Source: Lophius americanus (Eukaryota; Chordata; Actinopteri; Lophiiformes; Lophiidae). From it: 64,000 bases of DNA. Below the pieces are notes generated by a model. That model was given only the letters and a program-made list of their open reading frames with translations, had not been told where the DNA came from and did not search any database. How positions within the stretch are numbered: position 1 is the stretch's first letter; every line of letters starts with the position of its first letter. Shown one piece after another: positions 21,846-33,629 of the stretch. The stretch covers positions 8,214,001-8,278,000 of the forward strand of contig JBBDHG010000008.1 of assembly GCA_037951165.1 (NCBI GenBank), given 5' to 3'. The position numbers were made by a program, and so were the translations under genes.

Positions 21846-24088
21846 TACCAAAATAGGGCAAAGGCTAGAGGTTTTGGCAACAATGAGTGATGGCATACGT
21901 TTTGCCTTAGGAGGTCCGGGTGAAGAGGAGAGGCGTGGAAGGATGGGAAAATGAGGTGATAAAAGTGTAGAGGGGAAGTTCCCTGGACCTCGAGCTCTGC
22001 CTGGTCGGTCGTTTAACTTCCAGAACCCTTGCCCTCCACCTAAATCATATCCGAGACGCTGCTGCCTGCTGTCCAGGGCGCTCCCCACTGGTTGGGAAGT
22101 GGTAGCACCGATAATCAGCTTACAACAGGTTATCCTCTGTGCTGGACAAAATATGTAAATTAGAATTTATTCTGTTAAGTTGAAACAGCTATGAATGTAC
22201 TTATTACTGTGTAATATTTCTCTAAATCCTTTGAGAGGGACTTGGACGCCAATTTAATGGCAACGGTGTTGGCAGGAGGTCACAGCTCTCTTGGTGCCCT
22301 TTAGTTTTTGGAGTGATGTTGTTTGTGCTCACTAAGGAATGACAGCAGCTTGGTGCCCTTCCTTCTGGGTCATCGGGGGGTGGCGATTCCCTTTCGTCAT
22401 TACATAAGAGAGGTGGGGAGTCTTGCGGCCGCATCATTGGGATCTTACCTTATATCTTTTCATGATGAATAACGCCAGCCAGAAACAACTAGTGTGATAA
22501 GGTCCTTTTGAAATGAAACCATACTCAACCGTGCCCGTTTATAATGGATTACATTATCTGGCATGACAAAATATAATATGGTACTGGTATGCTACGCACA
22601 AAATGGCACAGAGATTGTATGTGTGGAACGCTGTAACGGTTTTATCCTCAATGGTCGCCACCTTTGCTATGTTGTAGAAGGGGAAGGCCTTGAAGGGACA
22701 TGAACTTTTGAGTTTGTGAAAATAGCGGCTGACGAGGCAATGGTTAAAACAATAGCCAATATATGAGTCATTTTCTATATTGCACAAATAGGGGGTGTAT
22801 TAAACTGTTTGCTGTAGGTAAAAAACACCAGCAGGAGGTAATTTGGATTTTTGCAGATTTGCAGACCTCTGTTTTGCTAGTTGCTCTGAGGCTGTGTTCA
22901 ATTTAGGCAAGTTTTGCCAGTTTAAATTAATTTTCTCCACTAGTCAATATCATTGCATTTAGTACACTAAAGATTTATTTATTCAGACGCATGTGACTTA
23001 AGACAACATATTTCTGGGCAAACAATGATGGAGGTCTAACAGCAGTGCTGGTCTGCAAATTAGTCATGTGACCTGGGATGATTGTGAAACAATATTGGAA
23101 GCATCTTGTAGTTGGTATAGTTTCCCCCCGGATCGCCGGCACTCAGTCTCCGTTTTATCTGTAATTAACTATTTTGGGGAAATATAGATTTCAAACTTTG
23201 AATGAGTAAGAAACTCAGCGTGTGATTCAAAATAAATGTGTTTGTTCCATTTCTGGTTTTCATAACTTGCATCATCAGACCAGGCACTCCCTGCTAAGCT
23301 ACATTCTAAACAATTTGACCATTTATTTATTTTATCGGATAATGATGAGATGAATCTGATGTGAAATAAATTCAATAGAAATAAGGGTAAAAGGCATGTT
23401 TATGTTTGCATGGATAGAAACTTTAATAACCTCATGTCAAAAGTTTTCATCCCCTCAAACTTCTTGCCCACTAAAATAAAACTGAAATGTTCCGATTTTC
23501 CGCGACTATAACTAACCCTGACCAAAATTACTTTAAAAAAGCAAAGAAATTCTGTTGGGTCTAAGAGAAAACTGGAAAAAATCATGAAAAAATGAATATG
23601 AATTTTTTGAGTATCTGCAAGTATTTTCATTGAAACCCCTTTAGAATTTTAAAAGGTTGCAGAGGAAGAAACAATACTCGAGAATTCTGCAAGGGATAAT
23701 TTTTTTTGTATTTTCATGTGGTTGGTAGCAGGTTCTCAGGCGTTCTCCTGATCAGCTGACGTTTGGGGAACCAGTACTGCCACATCTGTAAGGTGTTGGC
23801 TACCTGTGGCTGGAAATGTGAACAAAAAAAAAAATCAGTCTCAGCACAGCCTGTAGGCTCAGCAGGAAATGAATTATTGATAATAATGCATCAATAATGC
23901 ATCGTCAATAGAAACCAGGAATTCATCCGGAGGCCTCCAAAGCTTACACACACACACTTTCCTTCCTTACGTTCCTACAATAACTAATAAGAATGAATAT
24001 TAGGCAAAAAAATAATAATGCCGGATTCAACATTAAATATTGACTCCTTTAGGAGGAGAGTGAAAATCTTTTATTTTTACCATGAGAA
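21846..24088. other. No gene recognised
   Basis: Unique sequence. A minus-strand 86-codon frame at 21828-22088 is Pro/Gly-rich without recognisable motif. 22250-22440 is moderately GC-rich with nothing identifiable. Confidence 0.4.
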
Positions 24089-24130
24089 GACTGACAGACA
24101 GCAGGTTTCACCAGCAGCTGTCTGTCAGTC
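24089..24130. repeat. Perfect 14-bp hairpin, 14-nt loop
   Basis: GACTGACAGACAGC (24089-24102) and its exact reverse complement at 24117-24130. There is no T-run after it that would suggest a pol III or bacterial-type terminator. Function unknown. Confidence 0.85.
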
Positions 24131-25818
24131 AACAATCACACGGATGAACAGTGACACGTGTCTGTGTCAAAACCAACTGATCTGAGTGAAAGCCTGCTAA
24201 TGGTTGTCAGACCTGAGACGCTGCATTTGGGATACTTCATGAAATCACAATCAAAATTGTGTGTTTATTTCATAGTGGGAGCTCAGGTTTGTTCAGAGAT
24301 GACAAAAACAGTTTTTCTAATTACATCTGTCAAGGAGGGCTTAACAGTCTGAACGTTGATGAATCTACAATCAAGGAAGAAAATGTTGTACAAGAGCTGC
24401 AGTCCTACTTCAATGCTAGAAATGAGCTCCAAGACAGATTTATTTAGAAAAGGAAGCTGTACAACAGGCTGTTTTATTTTAAAATTACAATCCAAATATT
24501 CTCTTCATTGAGCTGCATTTGCAACAGTTTTATATACTGTGTTAAACTGAGGGGTGTCATAATCTCTTGGGGAAGGAAATCTAACTGTTGGAGGCCAAAA
24601 TGATCCCACACCGTAAATAGGTAAGGAGGCATGGTTCAACATAAATGTGCAAATCAAAATATGTTTCACATCTGGATGTATTCTATAAATGAATGATTGA
24701 GAATACACCTTTACAGAAAAATATTTGCTCTGGGGATTTCCAATCTGTTTTTCATCAAATGATGATGGGAGGAATCTTATGTGCAGTACATGAAATGGGA
24801 GTAAAATGAGCAAAAATATGGGTGTTAATGTAGTAATAACAACTGTCTTAGAAAAGCCAACACCTTTCGTTGACTTAAAAGAAAAACACAGAATAATTTC
24901 ATGATCCATATAATCAAAACTAATAAGAACATTAGAGACAGACACTTAAATAAGAGTAACACTACACAGAGCGAAGTTTGAGCAAGAAAGTTATGTTTTA
25001 CACAGGAACAAACCTGGTTCCTTACATTGATCATTTGATACCTTATTTCACAGCTAACAAACCGTCTTTTGTTCTTCTGCATTAAGTCTTTTTACACAAC
25101 AAACACCCACCAATCAGCTCAACTAACCCCCTCCTACATCTCACTCTGACATGGACCAGCAGGTCGCCAACAGAGACCGCCATGAAAACCACCCCGCTCC
25201 CAGTCTTCTCTGACGGGTGGAGGATCGGACGGAGGGAGAGGCAGGGCCAGTTGACTCCCACACAGAGGTCACATGATCTTCTCTAATGTGATAAAAATAT
25301 GACTAATTAGAGCATTTCCTCAATATGAGCCGATGTCCTCCTGGTGTTGAACTTTGACTCCTGCCTTCAGGAAAAAAACAAGAGTTTCAGGGAAAGTTTT
25401 CACAAGACAGACATTTAATTAGTTGTATAGAGAAACGGTATGGACTTCAGCAGAAAGACTCAATAGCCAGTTTTACTTCATTTTATTTCACCTTTTTGAC
25501 CTTTTTTGTTTTGACAGGTTCACATAGTTCAGTTAAAGTCTGCTGTGCTGAGCCAGAAAAATACAATAGAAAAATACATACAGGAAGAGAGGGAGACTTG
25601 GAAATATAATAATAACATTATTCAAAATTGCTTTTAAAAAGAAAGAAAGGTTAATTAGTGACTAATAACTAAACACTTGCTCTTGTACATTTATCACTGA
25701 AACACAGAAAGTACAGATAGGAAACGTCAAGATGAAAAATGAACAAATACTACATAATAATTGGTTAAATATAAGTAGAACAAAAGACATACCAGATGTG
25801 TACCACCCATTAGAGGCA
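24131..25818. other. No gene recognised
   Basis: Unique sequence. The longest minus-strand frame (24505-24945) is hydrophobic but has no recognisable domain. Confidence 0.4.

Positions 25819-25846
<28 letters not shown>
25819..25846. repeat. (AT)n microsatellite
   Basis: About 14 uninterrupted AT units. Confidence 0.95.
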
Positions 25847-25849
<3 letters not shown>

Positions 25850-26787
25850 AAAAAATCTATTCATGTTTGCAAACTCTCAGAATTTTTTTTCTTTCTTTTT
25901 TTCAAAATTATCATTATGAGGATTTGATTGAAAAGTTATTTTACATATCCAGATAATATGTGTTTACACTAAGAATGTGAGGCTTTCTTATCATGATACT
26001 TGGAATACTGAAAAGAATATGTTACATTAATATTTTACATCAATATCCAAAAAAAATACAAACGGCACATTTAGAAAGAAGAAAAAAACAAGTGAAATAG
26101 CTGACTGAAGAAACGGAACTAATGAAGCTTAATCAGAAGTAACAGTGCCTAACGAGATGTTTTCGTGTCCTCATTACGTCAAAGTATCTCGCTCCGTTCG
26201 GATGAAAGTGAATCTGACCACAGAGAGCTGGACTTCCTGTTTGCTGCGCTGTATTCCACCAGGGCCCCGACCACTGTCCGTGTAAGTCAACTCAGAAAAC
26301 TACTGGACAACACAGTCATTCCTTTCAAATTCCCACATACACACCACACACACACACACACACACATCATGTGTGGCCAAAGAGTCCTTATTAACATAGA
26401 TTGCACAACATTGCCACAACATAGACCCTTCTATCGGACTTCCTTTATTTGTTTATACTGAAGAACATCGGCAGAACGTCGCGGCTGGTGTGGACAAATA
26501 GGGAGTCAGTGACCCGCGAGCAAAGGCGTTGTGATACCAGCGATGACGCATTTGCAAGATGTCTAGTGTGAAGTCGTGAATTTGTGTCGAGCATTACACC
26601 TTGGGTTAACATGACTGAAAAACAGGGAGTTAACTTCACCATTATATGGCAGCTGATCCTTCACCACCTGTTCTCTCGACTATTGCCTAACATGACTGGA
26701 CTTTCTTTTTGTCTTAGGCATAAATGCTAATTGCTACCAGCTACCTCTACATTTTTATGCCTCTGCCCTGCCTCGCTACCTGACATT
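25847..26787. other. No gene recognised
   Basis: Unique sequence apart from a (CA)n run at 26345-26366. Short open frames have no recognisable motif. Confidence 0.4.
26345..26366. repeat. (CA)n microsatellite
   Basis: About 11 CA units, preceded by imperfect CACAC sequence. Confidence 0.9.
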
Positions 26788-26925
26788 TACCGATCAGCCA
26801 TATCATTAAAACCACATGCAAACTATTATGTAGGTTTCTTTCTGTGATGCACTGTGTGTGCTGACACCTTTCTATCATTCATTGGGGCAAGTTCTTTTTC
26901 TGGTTTCATAAATTGGATGTGTGGG
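26788..26925 (-). mobile_element. Tc1-like deletion derivative
   Basis: It begins with the terminal sequence of a common teleost Tc1-like element, 'ACCGATCAGCCATATCATTA' then AAACCACATGC and 'TATTATGTAGGT'. It jumps directly to 'GATGCACTGTGTGTGCTGAC' and ACCTTTCTATC, which in the full element lies deep in the transposase gene. This is an internally deleted copy. The other terminus was not found. Confidence 0.7.
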
Positions 26926-27714
26926 AAAGAGTGCAACGTCAAGCCTGAAGAATTTTCTGTTTTAAACAGGCAGCAGGTGGAGAAACAGAAAATGAGAGTG
27001 AGAAAATACCAATTAAACGTTTTGGATGAAGTGCTGTGACCCCTCTGGTTTTTTTTTTTTCTTTCCTGCAGCGTTTCATCACCACAGCAGTCTCAAACTG
27101 TTCTAATAAGATCAAATCTTCAACCCTATCGCTAATAAAGCTTCTCAGTCTCGGTGCCAAATCTGCTGAGAGGCTCCTTTTCTCACCAAAGGCGTAAAAA
27201 CGTGTCGATAAACTCAGCAGCAGTACGGAAACAGACGCTCACATCTGGGCAAATGGCTGCTCATTCAAGAATGCAACTCAACACGAAATAAGGCTTAACA
27301 CAATCTACACATCTAGAACTGACATACAGAAACATTTCAGGTGCATCCTAATTCACTTCTGTACTTTGAAAATCTCGGCTCCAGGAATAATTACAATTCC
27401 CCACAGCATTTTGAGGAAAATTGTTTAATTCAAAAAAATATATATTTCCAGACAGTGTTGAAGGACAATGTATGACAACTAAAGTTTGTTTAATTGTTTG
27501 CAAAATATCCCAAGCCTCTGATGGATTATTTGACAAGTTTGTGTAGTTTTGGATCATGAGCCGGAGAACTGTTGCATTCTGGACCTTTGATATTTCTGCA
27601 TTTGGTTGTTTCTTCTACTTTTGCAGCTTTGGCAAACATGTTTTCTTCGTTTGCTTTTGCATATTTCCTCAATCTGAATCCAAGGCTATGATTCTCTGCA
27701 TGAAAACAGTGGAA
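26926..27714. other. No gene recognised
   Basis: Unique sequence with short frames only. A poly-T run lies near 27051. Confidence 0.4.
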
Positions 27715-28215
27715 TTACCCAAAGGGTTTGAGGGTGAGTTGCTGCCGAGGATGAAGGGTTCAAGGATCAAGATGTCTTGTTCTAGTTTGGTGCAGCATCA
27801 GAAGGAATATGCGTGTTGTGGAGAAAAGAACGCTGAGTCATAAGGCAAAGCTCTCAATTTACCGGTCTATCTACCTTCCAAACTTCACCTGTTGTCATGA
27901 GCTCTGGTTAGTGACCGAAAGCTGAGGTGTGTGGAGTCTAGCCATCCCTCCTTTCAACGGATTGGAGCAAGTTGAGGTGGTAACGGCATCTAATCAGGCT
28001 TCTTCAGGGCTCCTCACCTTTGGAGATTTCCAGACACATCCAACTGGGAGGAGAACCCAGATAGACCTAGAATTCACTGGAGAAACCAGTTATCTCATTT
28101 GGCCTTGGAACGTCTCAAAATTCCACAGGAATGAGCTGGAGTGCATTGCTGGGGAGAGGAACATCTGGTACAGCCACCCTGCTCCATATAAGCAGACAAA
28201 AATGGAAAAGAATGG
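27715..28215 (+). mobile_element. RTE (Rex3-like) LINE 3' fragment
   Basis: A longer, decayed RTE copy. 'GTTTGAGGGTGAGTTGCTGC' and 'TTGGTGCAGCATCAGAAGG' are followed by 'GGCAAAGCTCTCAATTTACC', GGTCTATCTACC, 'GTCATGAGCTCTGGTTAGTG' and ACCGAAAG. Then come 'CATCTAATCAGG', 'CACATCCAACTGGGAGGAG' and AACCCAGAT. These match, in order, the thumb and C-terminal parts of teleost RTE reverse transcriptase. Open frames here are scraps of it. No active site is present. Confidence 0.8.
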
Positions 28216-29034
28216 AGATTGAATGATAAATAAGTAAGCTTTACAAATGCAAATAAGTCACTTAATCTTCGTCACACATTGATAATTAACATTAAAATAA
28301 CTTTAGAAAAAAACATCTTGTTTCTGTGTGTCTGAGTATTTCATCCCATTCATATTCCTTTCATCCATCACCTCAAGGAGACGACAGCAGCGAGTACCAC
28401 GGTGAAGCCCTGAGCCTTTTTCATCCTTTATCATTTTTTCTTTCTTTCTTTCTTTTTATTTGAGAAAAGGACGGATGACGTCTCTAAGCACTTTCAACCT
28501 TCGTCTTCACTTATCAGCAAGCTCATTCAGATGGAGACTAAACAATTTCGTTAGCTGCTTTCACACAGATACTCCTTCAGGTGATTTTCCTGGAAGTTTG
28601 TTTTTCTCTCTCCAGTGAGTGGTTCTTCGGAGGAGGCAGTGTTTGATGGGGGTTATCATACCTTACTCCCATGACCTCCCAGCACCGGCCCTGCTGTATC
28701 CCTCTTTGGTGTTGATGATGACACCCGCTGCCTTGTTGTGACACAAAGCCTAAATGCACCTCTACATGGTGGCTTTGTTTCTCCAGGAGCCGTGAGTGCT
28801 GTTTCTGCCAGCTCGATCTTTTTTCCTTAGAATGAGTGCAAACAAACGTTCCACCCTTTACATTATTGATCATTATCACAGAGAGAAAGCACGAGAAGAA
28901 CGCTGCTCTTCACGGAGTAATTGTATGTGGAACTGGAACATTCAGACTTTCTTCCTGTCTGTCTGAGATAAAGTGCTGGATGTCCCACAACCTTCACAAA
29001 CTTAATAATACAAGTCAGAAGTAATTCTCTTTAT
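28216..29034. other. No gene recognised
   Basis: Unique sequence with a (CTTT)n run at 28438-28457. Short frames without motifs. Confidence 0.4.
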
Positions 29035-29830
29035 TCCCCCGAAGTCTGTCTCTATCTTAAAGCAACATCTTCGACCCCTGTCGACAAATGTCAAACCTGC
29101 AGCCAGAAACCTGGGTGTGATATTTGATAGTGACCTTTCTTTTGAAACACAAATAACTAATGTTGTTAAATCTAGCTATTATCAATTAAGGACCTCCAAG
29201 TTGAAGTCCTTCATCTCTCGCTCGGATCTGGAGAAGGTCATCCATGACTTAATTTCATCCCATCTGGATTAATGTGATTCTTTGTATAAAAGTTATAGCC
29301 AAAGAGCACTTTCTCACCTCCAGTTTGTTTAGAATGCAGCGTCTCCGGTTTTTAACAAACACTAGAAGACAGGACCATGCCTGTCCTGTTTCAGCCTCTC
29401 GTAACTGGTTACCAGTCACTTTTAGAATCGATTTCAAGATCGTGCTGTTTACCTTTAAACCTCTTCAGGGATCAGCTCCCAGCTACATCACTGAACTGTT
29501 GCACCCCTATGAACCTAGACGTAGTCTCAGATCTTCAGACAGCGTTCTGCTGGCCGTTCCTGCATCCCGCCTCAAGACTAAAGGTGACCGGACTTTTTCA
29601 GTCAAGGCCCCTCAGTTCTGGAACTCGCCGACTGAGGAGCTGAGGGTTGCAGAGTCAGTATCATCCTTAAAACACAGCTTTTCAAGAAAGCTTTTTAGTC
29701 TCTTCTCATTTCTCTCTATTGGTTCTGTTATTTATGATTGTTTTCTGTCATTGTTGGTGTGTTCTAATTGCTTGTTTTATCATTTAAAGCACTTTGTAAC
29801 ATTGTTTTGAAAACTGATATACAATGGGTT
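29035..29830 (+). mobile_element. L2-type LINE fragment (RT C-terminus, 3' UTR)
   Basis: Split over frames, it encodes a typical L2 segment. First comes a part reading about SVSILKQHLRPLSTNV, then 'RNLGVIFDSDLSFE', then an open 178-codon frame with 'RNWLPVTFRIDFKIVLFTFK', 'GSAPSYITELLHPYEPRRSL', and 'FSVKAPQFWN'. The 3' UTR has CATTTAAAGCACTTTGTAAC. The same section lies on the minus strand at 5783-6300. The copy is 5'-truncated, has frameshifts and has lost its (ATT)n tail. Confidence 0.82.
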
Positions 29831-30369
29831 GACTGTATTTTCAGCCAAACGTCTTTAAGGGGCAGGAAGCTAATTGAATCTCGTTATCCCTGCTTATCCC
29901 TACCAGTGGCTCCATTATTACATCCTTGTTGTTTAGCCAAGCAGCGAAATAACTACCAGTCTTGTGTAGGTTTAGTGTTGGACCTGCCAGAAGGTAATTT
30001 TTACCCTACTGAGTCATCTGTCTCTGCTAAAATAAAACCTTGGGATGTGACTTGCTCCTAAAAAATGTCCATTAATGGTCTAGTGAACTGTAGGGGGAGT
30101 GGAACAGAAAATAATCTATGAAATTTGTCTTCAAGATTACGGGTGGAGAGAAAAATAAATTCTGTTAGTAAAATAAATTCTAAAATGAATTCCTTTACTT
30201 TGCAACAGGCTAAATGCTGCCGCCCCATGTGCTTAAACCCAAGTACTGCACGTGCACAATATAACTCCCTGTGTTTCATCTGCATTCCAGTCAGAAATAA
30301 TTGAAAGTTCAATTTTTTTCTGTCCATTGGTATTTTTGAAGACGTGAGTAAATCATACCCCATCAGACG
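29831..30369. other. No feature recognised
   Basis: Unique sequence between the L2 fragment and a copy of the unclassified repeat. Some of it may be eroded repeat but I cannot align it by eye. Confidence 0.4.
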
Positions 30370-31026
30370 CCTGAACTAACTTGCTGCATATGAATCAACC
30401 GAAGGAGCTCTATCTTGAATTTATCATGCTTAACTTTAAATGTTCAGATATTACTCGCCAGGGGGTGCTTTTCACAAAAAACACAGTGTTTTGGATATAA
30501 CTTCCTAATTTTTGGTCTAAGTTAGTCCAAATTGAATGTATATGAATTGACTCAAGAAGATGTATCACATTTTACAATAGTAATTCATATTTTGCTCAGT
30601 ATGAGGAGCTTTTTCGGATGAAAAAAACTGTTTTCTGGATTATTTTCCTCCTATTTTACCTCCTTTGACCTCTGTGCGAAGGAGAACTAGAGTGATTTTG
30701 GTTGATCGGTTGTATGTTTCTGACACTAGAGAGGACTTTATCTCAAAGTCTTCACACCATTACGTCTCAACCACTGAGCATATTTAGCCCACATTTGGCG
30801 CGTACGAAACAACAAGGAGATCCATCATGTATATCATGATGTATATCCTGTTTCGTTCTAAAATTGCTTATTTTACTCACAAAGTGTTTTACAAAAGACA
30901 CTATACACATATCTTGCCATTTAATTTGAGGAGTTCAATCAGGGATATTGCTTGCGCAATGCAGGAGATTTGGGGACATTTGGGTATATACTCTTGCTGT
31001 TGGGGACAACAGCATAGGTCTTTTTC
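30370..31026 (+). repeat. Unclassified interspersed repeat, copy 5
   Basis: Three module anchors occur (about 30393, 30538, 30795), each followed by a GGAG/AAGA..TATC segment. 'GGTTGTATGTTTCTGACACT' and 'GGACTTTATCTCAAAGTC' lie in the middle. The 3' end is 'GTTCAATCAGGGATATTGCT', TGCGCAATGCAGG, then the stem GCTGTTG-GGGA-CAACAGC (30996-31013) and ATAGGTCT. This is one of the best-preserved copies. Confidence 0.7.
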
Positions 31027-31129
31027 GAGCTAAATGTTTGTGAATGTAAATTTTCCCAATATGGTAATTGTCTTGACTTTTGAAAATAATTTAATGCAAT
31101 TAAAATGATTGTAATTTTGTGATAGTGAT

Positions 31130-31200
31130 ATTAAATTATTAGCAGTATTATTATTATCATATAAATTATTATTATCGATATTATTATTATTATTATTAGT
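31130..31200. repeat. (ATT)n-rich microsatellite
   Basis: Interrupted ATT/TTA triplets for about 70 bases. Confidence 0.85.
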
Positions 31201-31245
31201 AATTACTTTCCCAAAAGTCTGGAATATTATGGTATGTTAGTGAGC

Positions 31246-31350
31246 TTTCATCTGTAAAAGTTGCGGGCAATGATTTCTCATCCATTGGTCCGATTTTGTG
31301 AAATTTTGGTGCATTTGGTTGACTTGAAGAGATCTATCTCATGAAAGTGC
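31246..31350 (+). repeat. Unclassified interspersed repeat, copy 6
   Basis: A single module with 'TCCATTGGTCCGATTTTGTG', AAATTTTGGTGCATTTGG and GAAGAGATCTATCTCATG. It has no terminal stem-loop and is truncated on both sides. Confidence 0.55.
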
Positions 31351-32091
31351 CGACGAGCGATCAAGCTGCGGAAGTTGTGGGACCCCTCCCCTTGCTGCTG
31401 TGTGGAAACAGATACCTTGAGAGCCTTGAGAACCCTGAGGTAGAATGTGATCCCAGTCCTCCCTGTGTGTTTCTCTACATGTGGTACAGCTGAGACCTGC
31501 ACCCTGTCTCCCATGTTTAGATATTTCTGCAGTTAGTTGGCATCTGCCCAATCAGCAGCGGCCGGGTTACCAGTCAGACAAAGCCGCTGCTGACAGTGAA
31601 AATCAGCTAAATACAGCTGCATCTCTTAGGGTAAACAGTGAAAAAAACACACGGCGCTTGTGTGTGAGGTTGTCAGATTTTCAGCCGGCAGGTTTGTTCA
31701 GGCGTTCATCCACTTTGCATCGGAAAATTGGATTTGAGAGTGATCCGCATGACGGAAGGTCAGACAGAGGATCCACCTGTGAAACCGGATTAGGATTAGA
31801 GCTGCTTCGATTTCACATATTAGAGAGAACATGTAACTGATTTGGATTGACCTTTTGTTGCTGTGCTGCTGGATCAGGGAATGAATGCACATACGATTCT
31901 GTTCCTGCTACGGCTTTCAATTCTTTAACGGTGGGTTTAATGTTAAACTCAGAGCATAGGTCTGTGACTCCATTGCAACAACGTGGCGTTTTGTTTTTCA
32001 CTTGTTTTTGCTATTCTATAAATAATGGAAAAAAATGTCTTCATTGTCTCCATGAAATTTGTCATATCTTGCTAAATAACAATTATTCGAA
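31351..32091. other. No gene recognised
   Basis: Unique sequence. The 119-codon plus-strand frame at 31481-31840 has no recognisable domain and no exon signals that I can support. Confidence 0.4.
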
Positions 32092-32245
32092 TCACACTGG
32101 CCCTGTGATAAACTGGTGATCTGGGAACTGCCTCGCCTCACGACCAATGTAAGCATGGAGAGGTTCCAGCTCACAACGACACTGCTATGGATGGATGGAT
32201 GGATGGACGGATGAATGGATGGATAGATAGACAACTACTCCCCAC
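32092..32245 (+). mobile_element. SINE 3' part with (GGAT)n tail
   Basis: 'GGCCCTGTGATAAACTGGTG', GAACTGCCTCGCCTCACG and 'AGAGGTTCCAGCTCACAACG' match the tail of a widespread teleost tRNA-headed SINE (family form GGCCCTGTGATGGACTGG..GGCTCCAGC). It ends in GGAT repeats (32190-32226). The tRNA head is absent. The Ile-His-Pro-Ser runs on the minus strand come from the GGAT repeat. Confidence 0.7.
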
Positions 32246-32859
32246 AACTATTTTCAGTGGTTTGCATTCAAATTTTTTCAGAAAATGTGCACCAAAACAT
32301 ATTAATTCAAAACAGAGTGTGATCGGACAGCTCCATTGGATCATGAAAAATGTATCTGCATCGGAATTTAATGAATTTCTTTTTGTCCCATTCTTTTCCA
32401 TTCCCCATCCCTTCCAGTTTTCTTGGAAATTGTTAATTTTTTTTTTTAAATGACGAATTTGAATTTTCAAATTTTGATGAACAATATCAAACCCTCCTTA
32501 GTCAAGGTTATCTATTCAAATACCAAACACGATGTAAAAGTCCCTCTGATTAAATTCTGTTCCTCCATGTGAATCACAACTTATGATTGAATGTTGAATC
32601 ACAACTTATGGTTGTTGTTTTGTTTGTTGTTGTTGTTGCCAAGAAAAAAATAAGAAATGTCTAATGAAAAATCTAATACTTCTAGGAAAATAGAATAACA
32701 AACAAGTTACAATTCGGAGAAAACTATACGGCTTCATTATATCCCCAAAAGATCTGGGATATAATGGAACTGTCACTTTGTCCATGTCCGCGTCTGCAGA
32801 CCCTTCGTGTCAATTTTAGACCTATATAGACCGTGTGATGAAGAACTGAGTTTATGTTG
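32246..32859. other. No gene recognised
   Basis: AT-rich sequence. A small direct duplication, GAATCACAACTTATG, occurs twice at about 32573 and 32598. Confidence 0.4.
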
Positions 32860-33540
32860 GGGGAGATGGTTGTATGGTTCTGAAACTACGGGGCGCTTTA
32901 TCAGCAAAGGTTTATTGGCTTCAAATTTTCAAAAATTCATCCAATTTTGTCCTACTTTGGTGCATATAATTTGACTAAAGGAGATCTATTTTTGGACTAA
33001 AGGAGATCTATTTTTTGACTAAAGGCGATCTATTTCCTCGAATGTGTATATCACATTTTTCTCTGAAAGTTCACATTTTACTCACTAGAGGGAGCTTTTA
33101 ATCGAGAAACACTGTTTTTAAGGCAAATCTCATTGACTTCAAAATTTATACTTTAAAAGACAAGACACTTCTGTCTTGCAAGACAGACGTGCAAGACAGA
33201 ATTTTAGGAAAGGTTGGTTGTGTATTTTCGACACTAGGGGGAGAATTATCGGCAAAAGTTCGTTATAATGTTTCAACCGGCTCCAAATTTGGTGCAAATT
33301 CATCGACTATAGCAGATGTATTATGTCTAAATCATATTTTACCCATCTTTTGATCTAATAATTAATAATTTACTCAATTTAAGGTGCTTTTTTTTCAATC
33401 TTTTTTTTTTAAGAAAAACACTGTGGAAATAACTTTAATTTGAGGGTTCTATCAGGGCAATTGCCTGTACAACAAAGGGGATTGGGGACTTTTCGAGGAT
33501 ATACCCTTGCTTTCAGGGACGGCGGCGCAGGTCTAGTTTT
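32860..33540 (+). repeat. Unclassified interspersed repeat, copy 7
   Basis: Two modules (anchors about 32959 and 33291). The first contains a 22-bp unit, GACTAAAGGAGATCTATTTT, in triplicate (32973-33035). It has 'CATTTTACTCACTAGAGGGA', GCTTTT, then AACACTGTTTT. The 3' end is 'TCTATCAGGGCAATTGCC', 'GGGGATTGGGGACTTTTC', ATATACCCTTGCTTTC and CGCAGGTCTAGTTTT, with an eroded stem-loop. A 12-bp perfect hairpin at 33169-33201 lies between the modules. Confidence 0.7.
33169..33201. repeat. Perfect 12-bp hairpin, 9-nt loop
   Basis: TTCTGTCTTGCA (33169-33180) and its exact reverse complement (33190-33201), inside copy 7 of the unclassified repeat. Not seen in other copies, so it arose in this one. Confidence 0.85.
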
Positions 33541-33629
33541 GCTGAAGTCCTTGATGAATCCTTTAGATAACTTTGTCAGGCAGTCAGTGGTCTTGTTTAT
33601 TAACGTCTTTTGAAACCCTTGAAGCTGAT

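Noticed and set aside
29274..29810. 178-codon open frame as a host gene
   Set aside because: Its motifs are those of an L2-type LINE C-terminus, and the upstream part continues in other frames.
32016..32470. Frames with Ile-His-Pro-Ser runs
   Set aside because: Translation of the GGAT repeat at the SINE tail.
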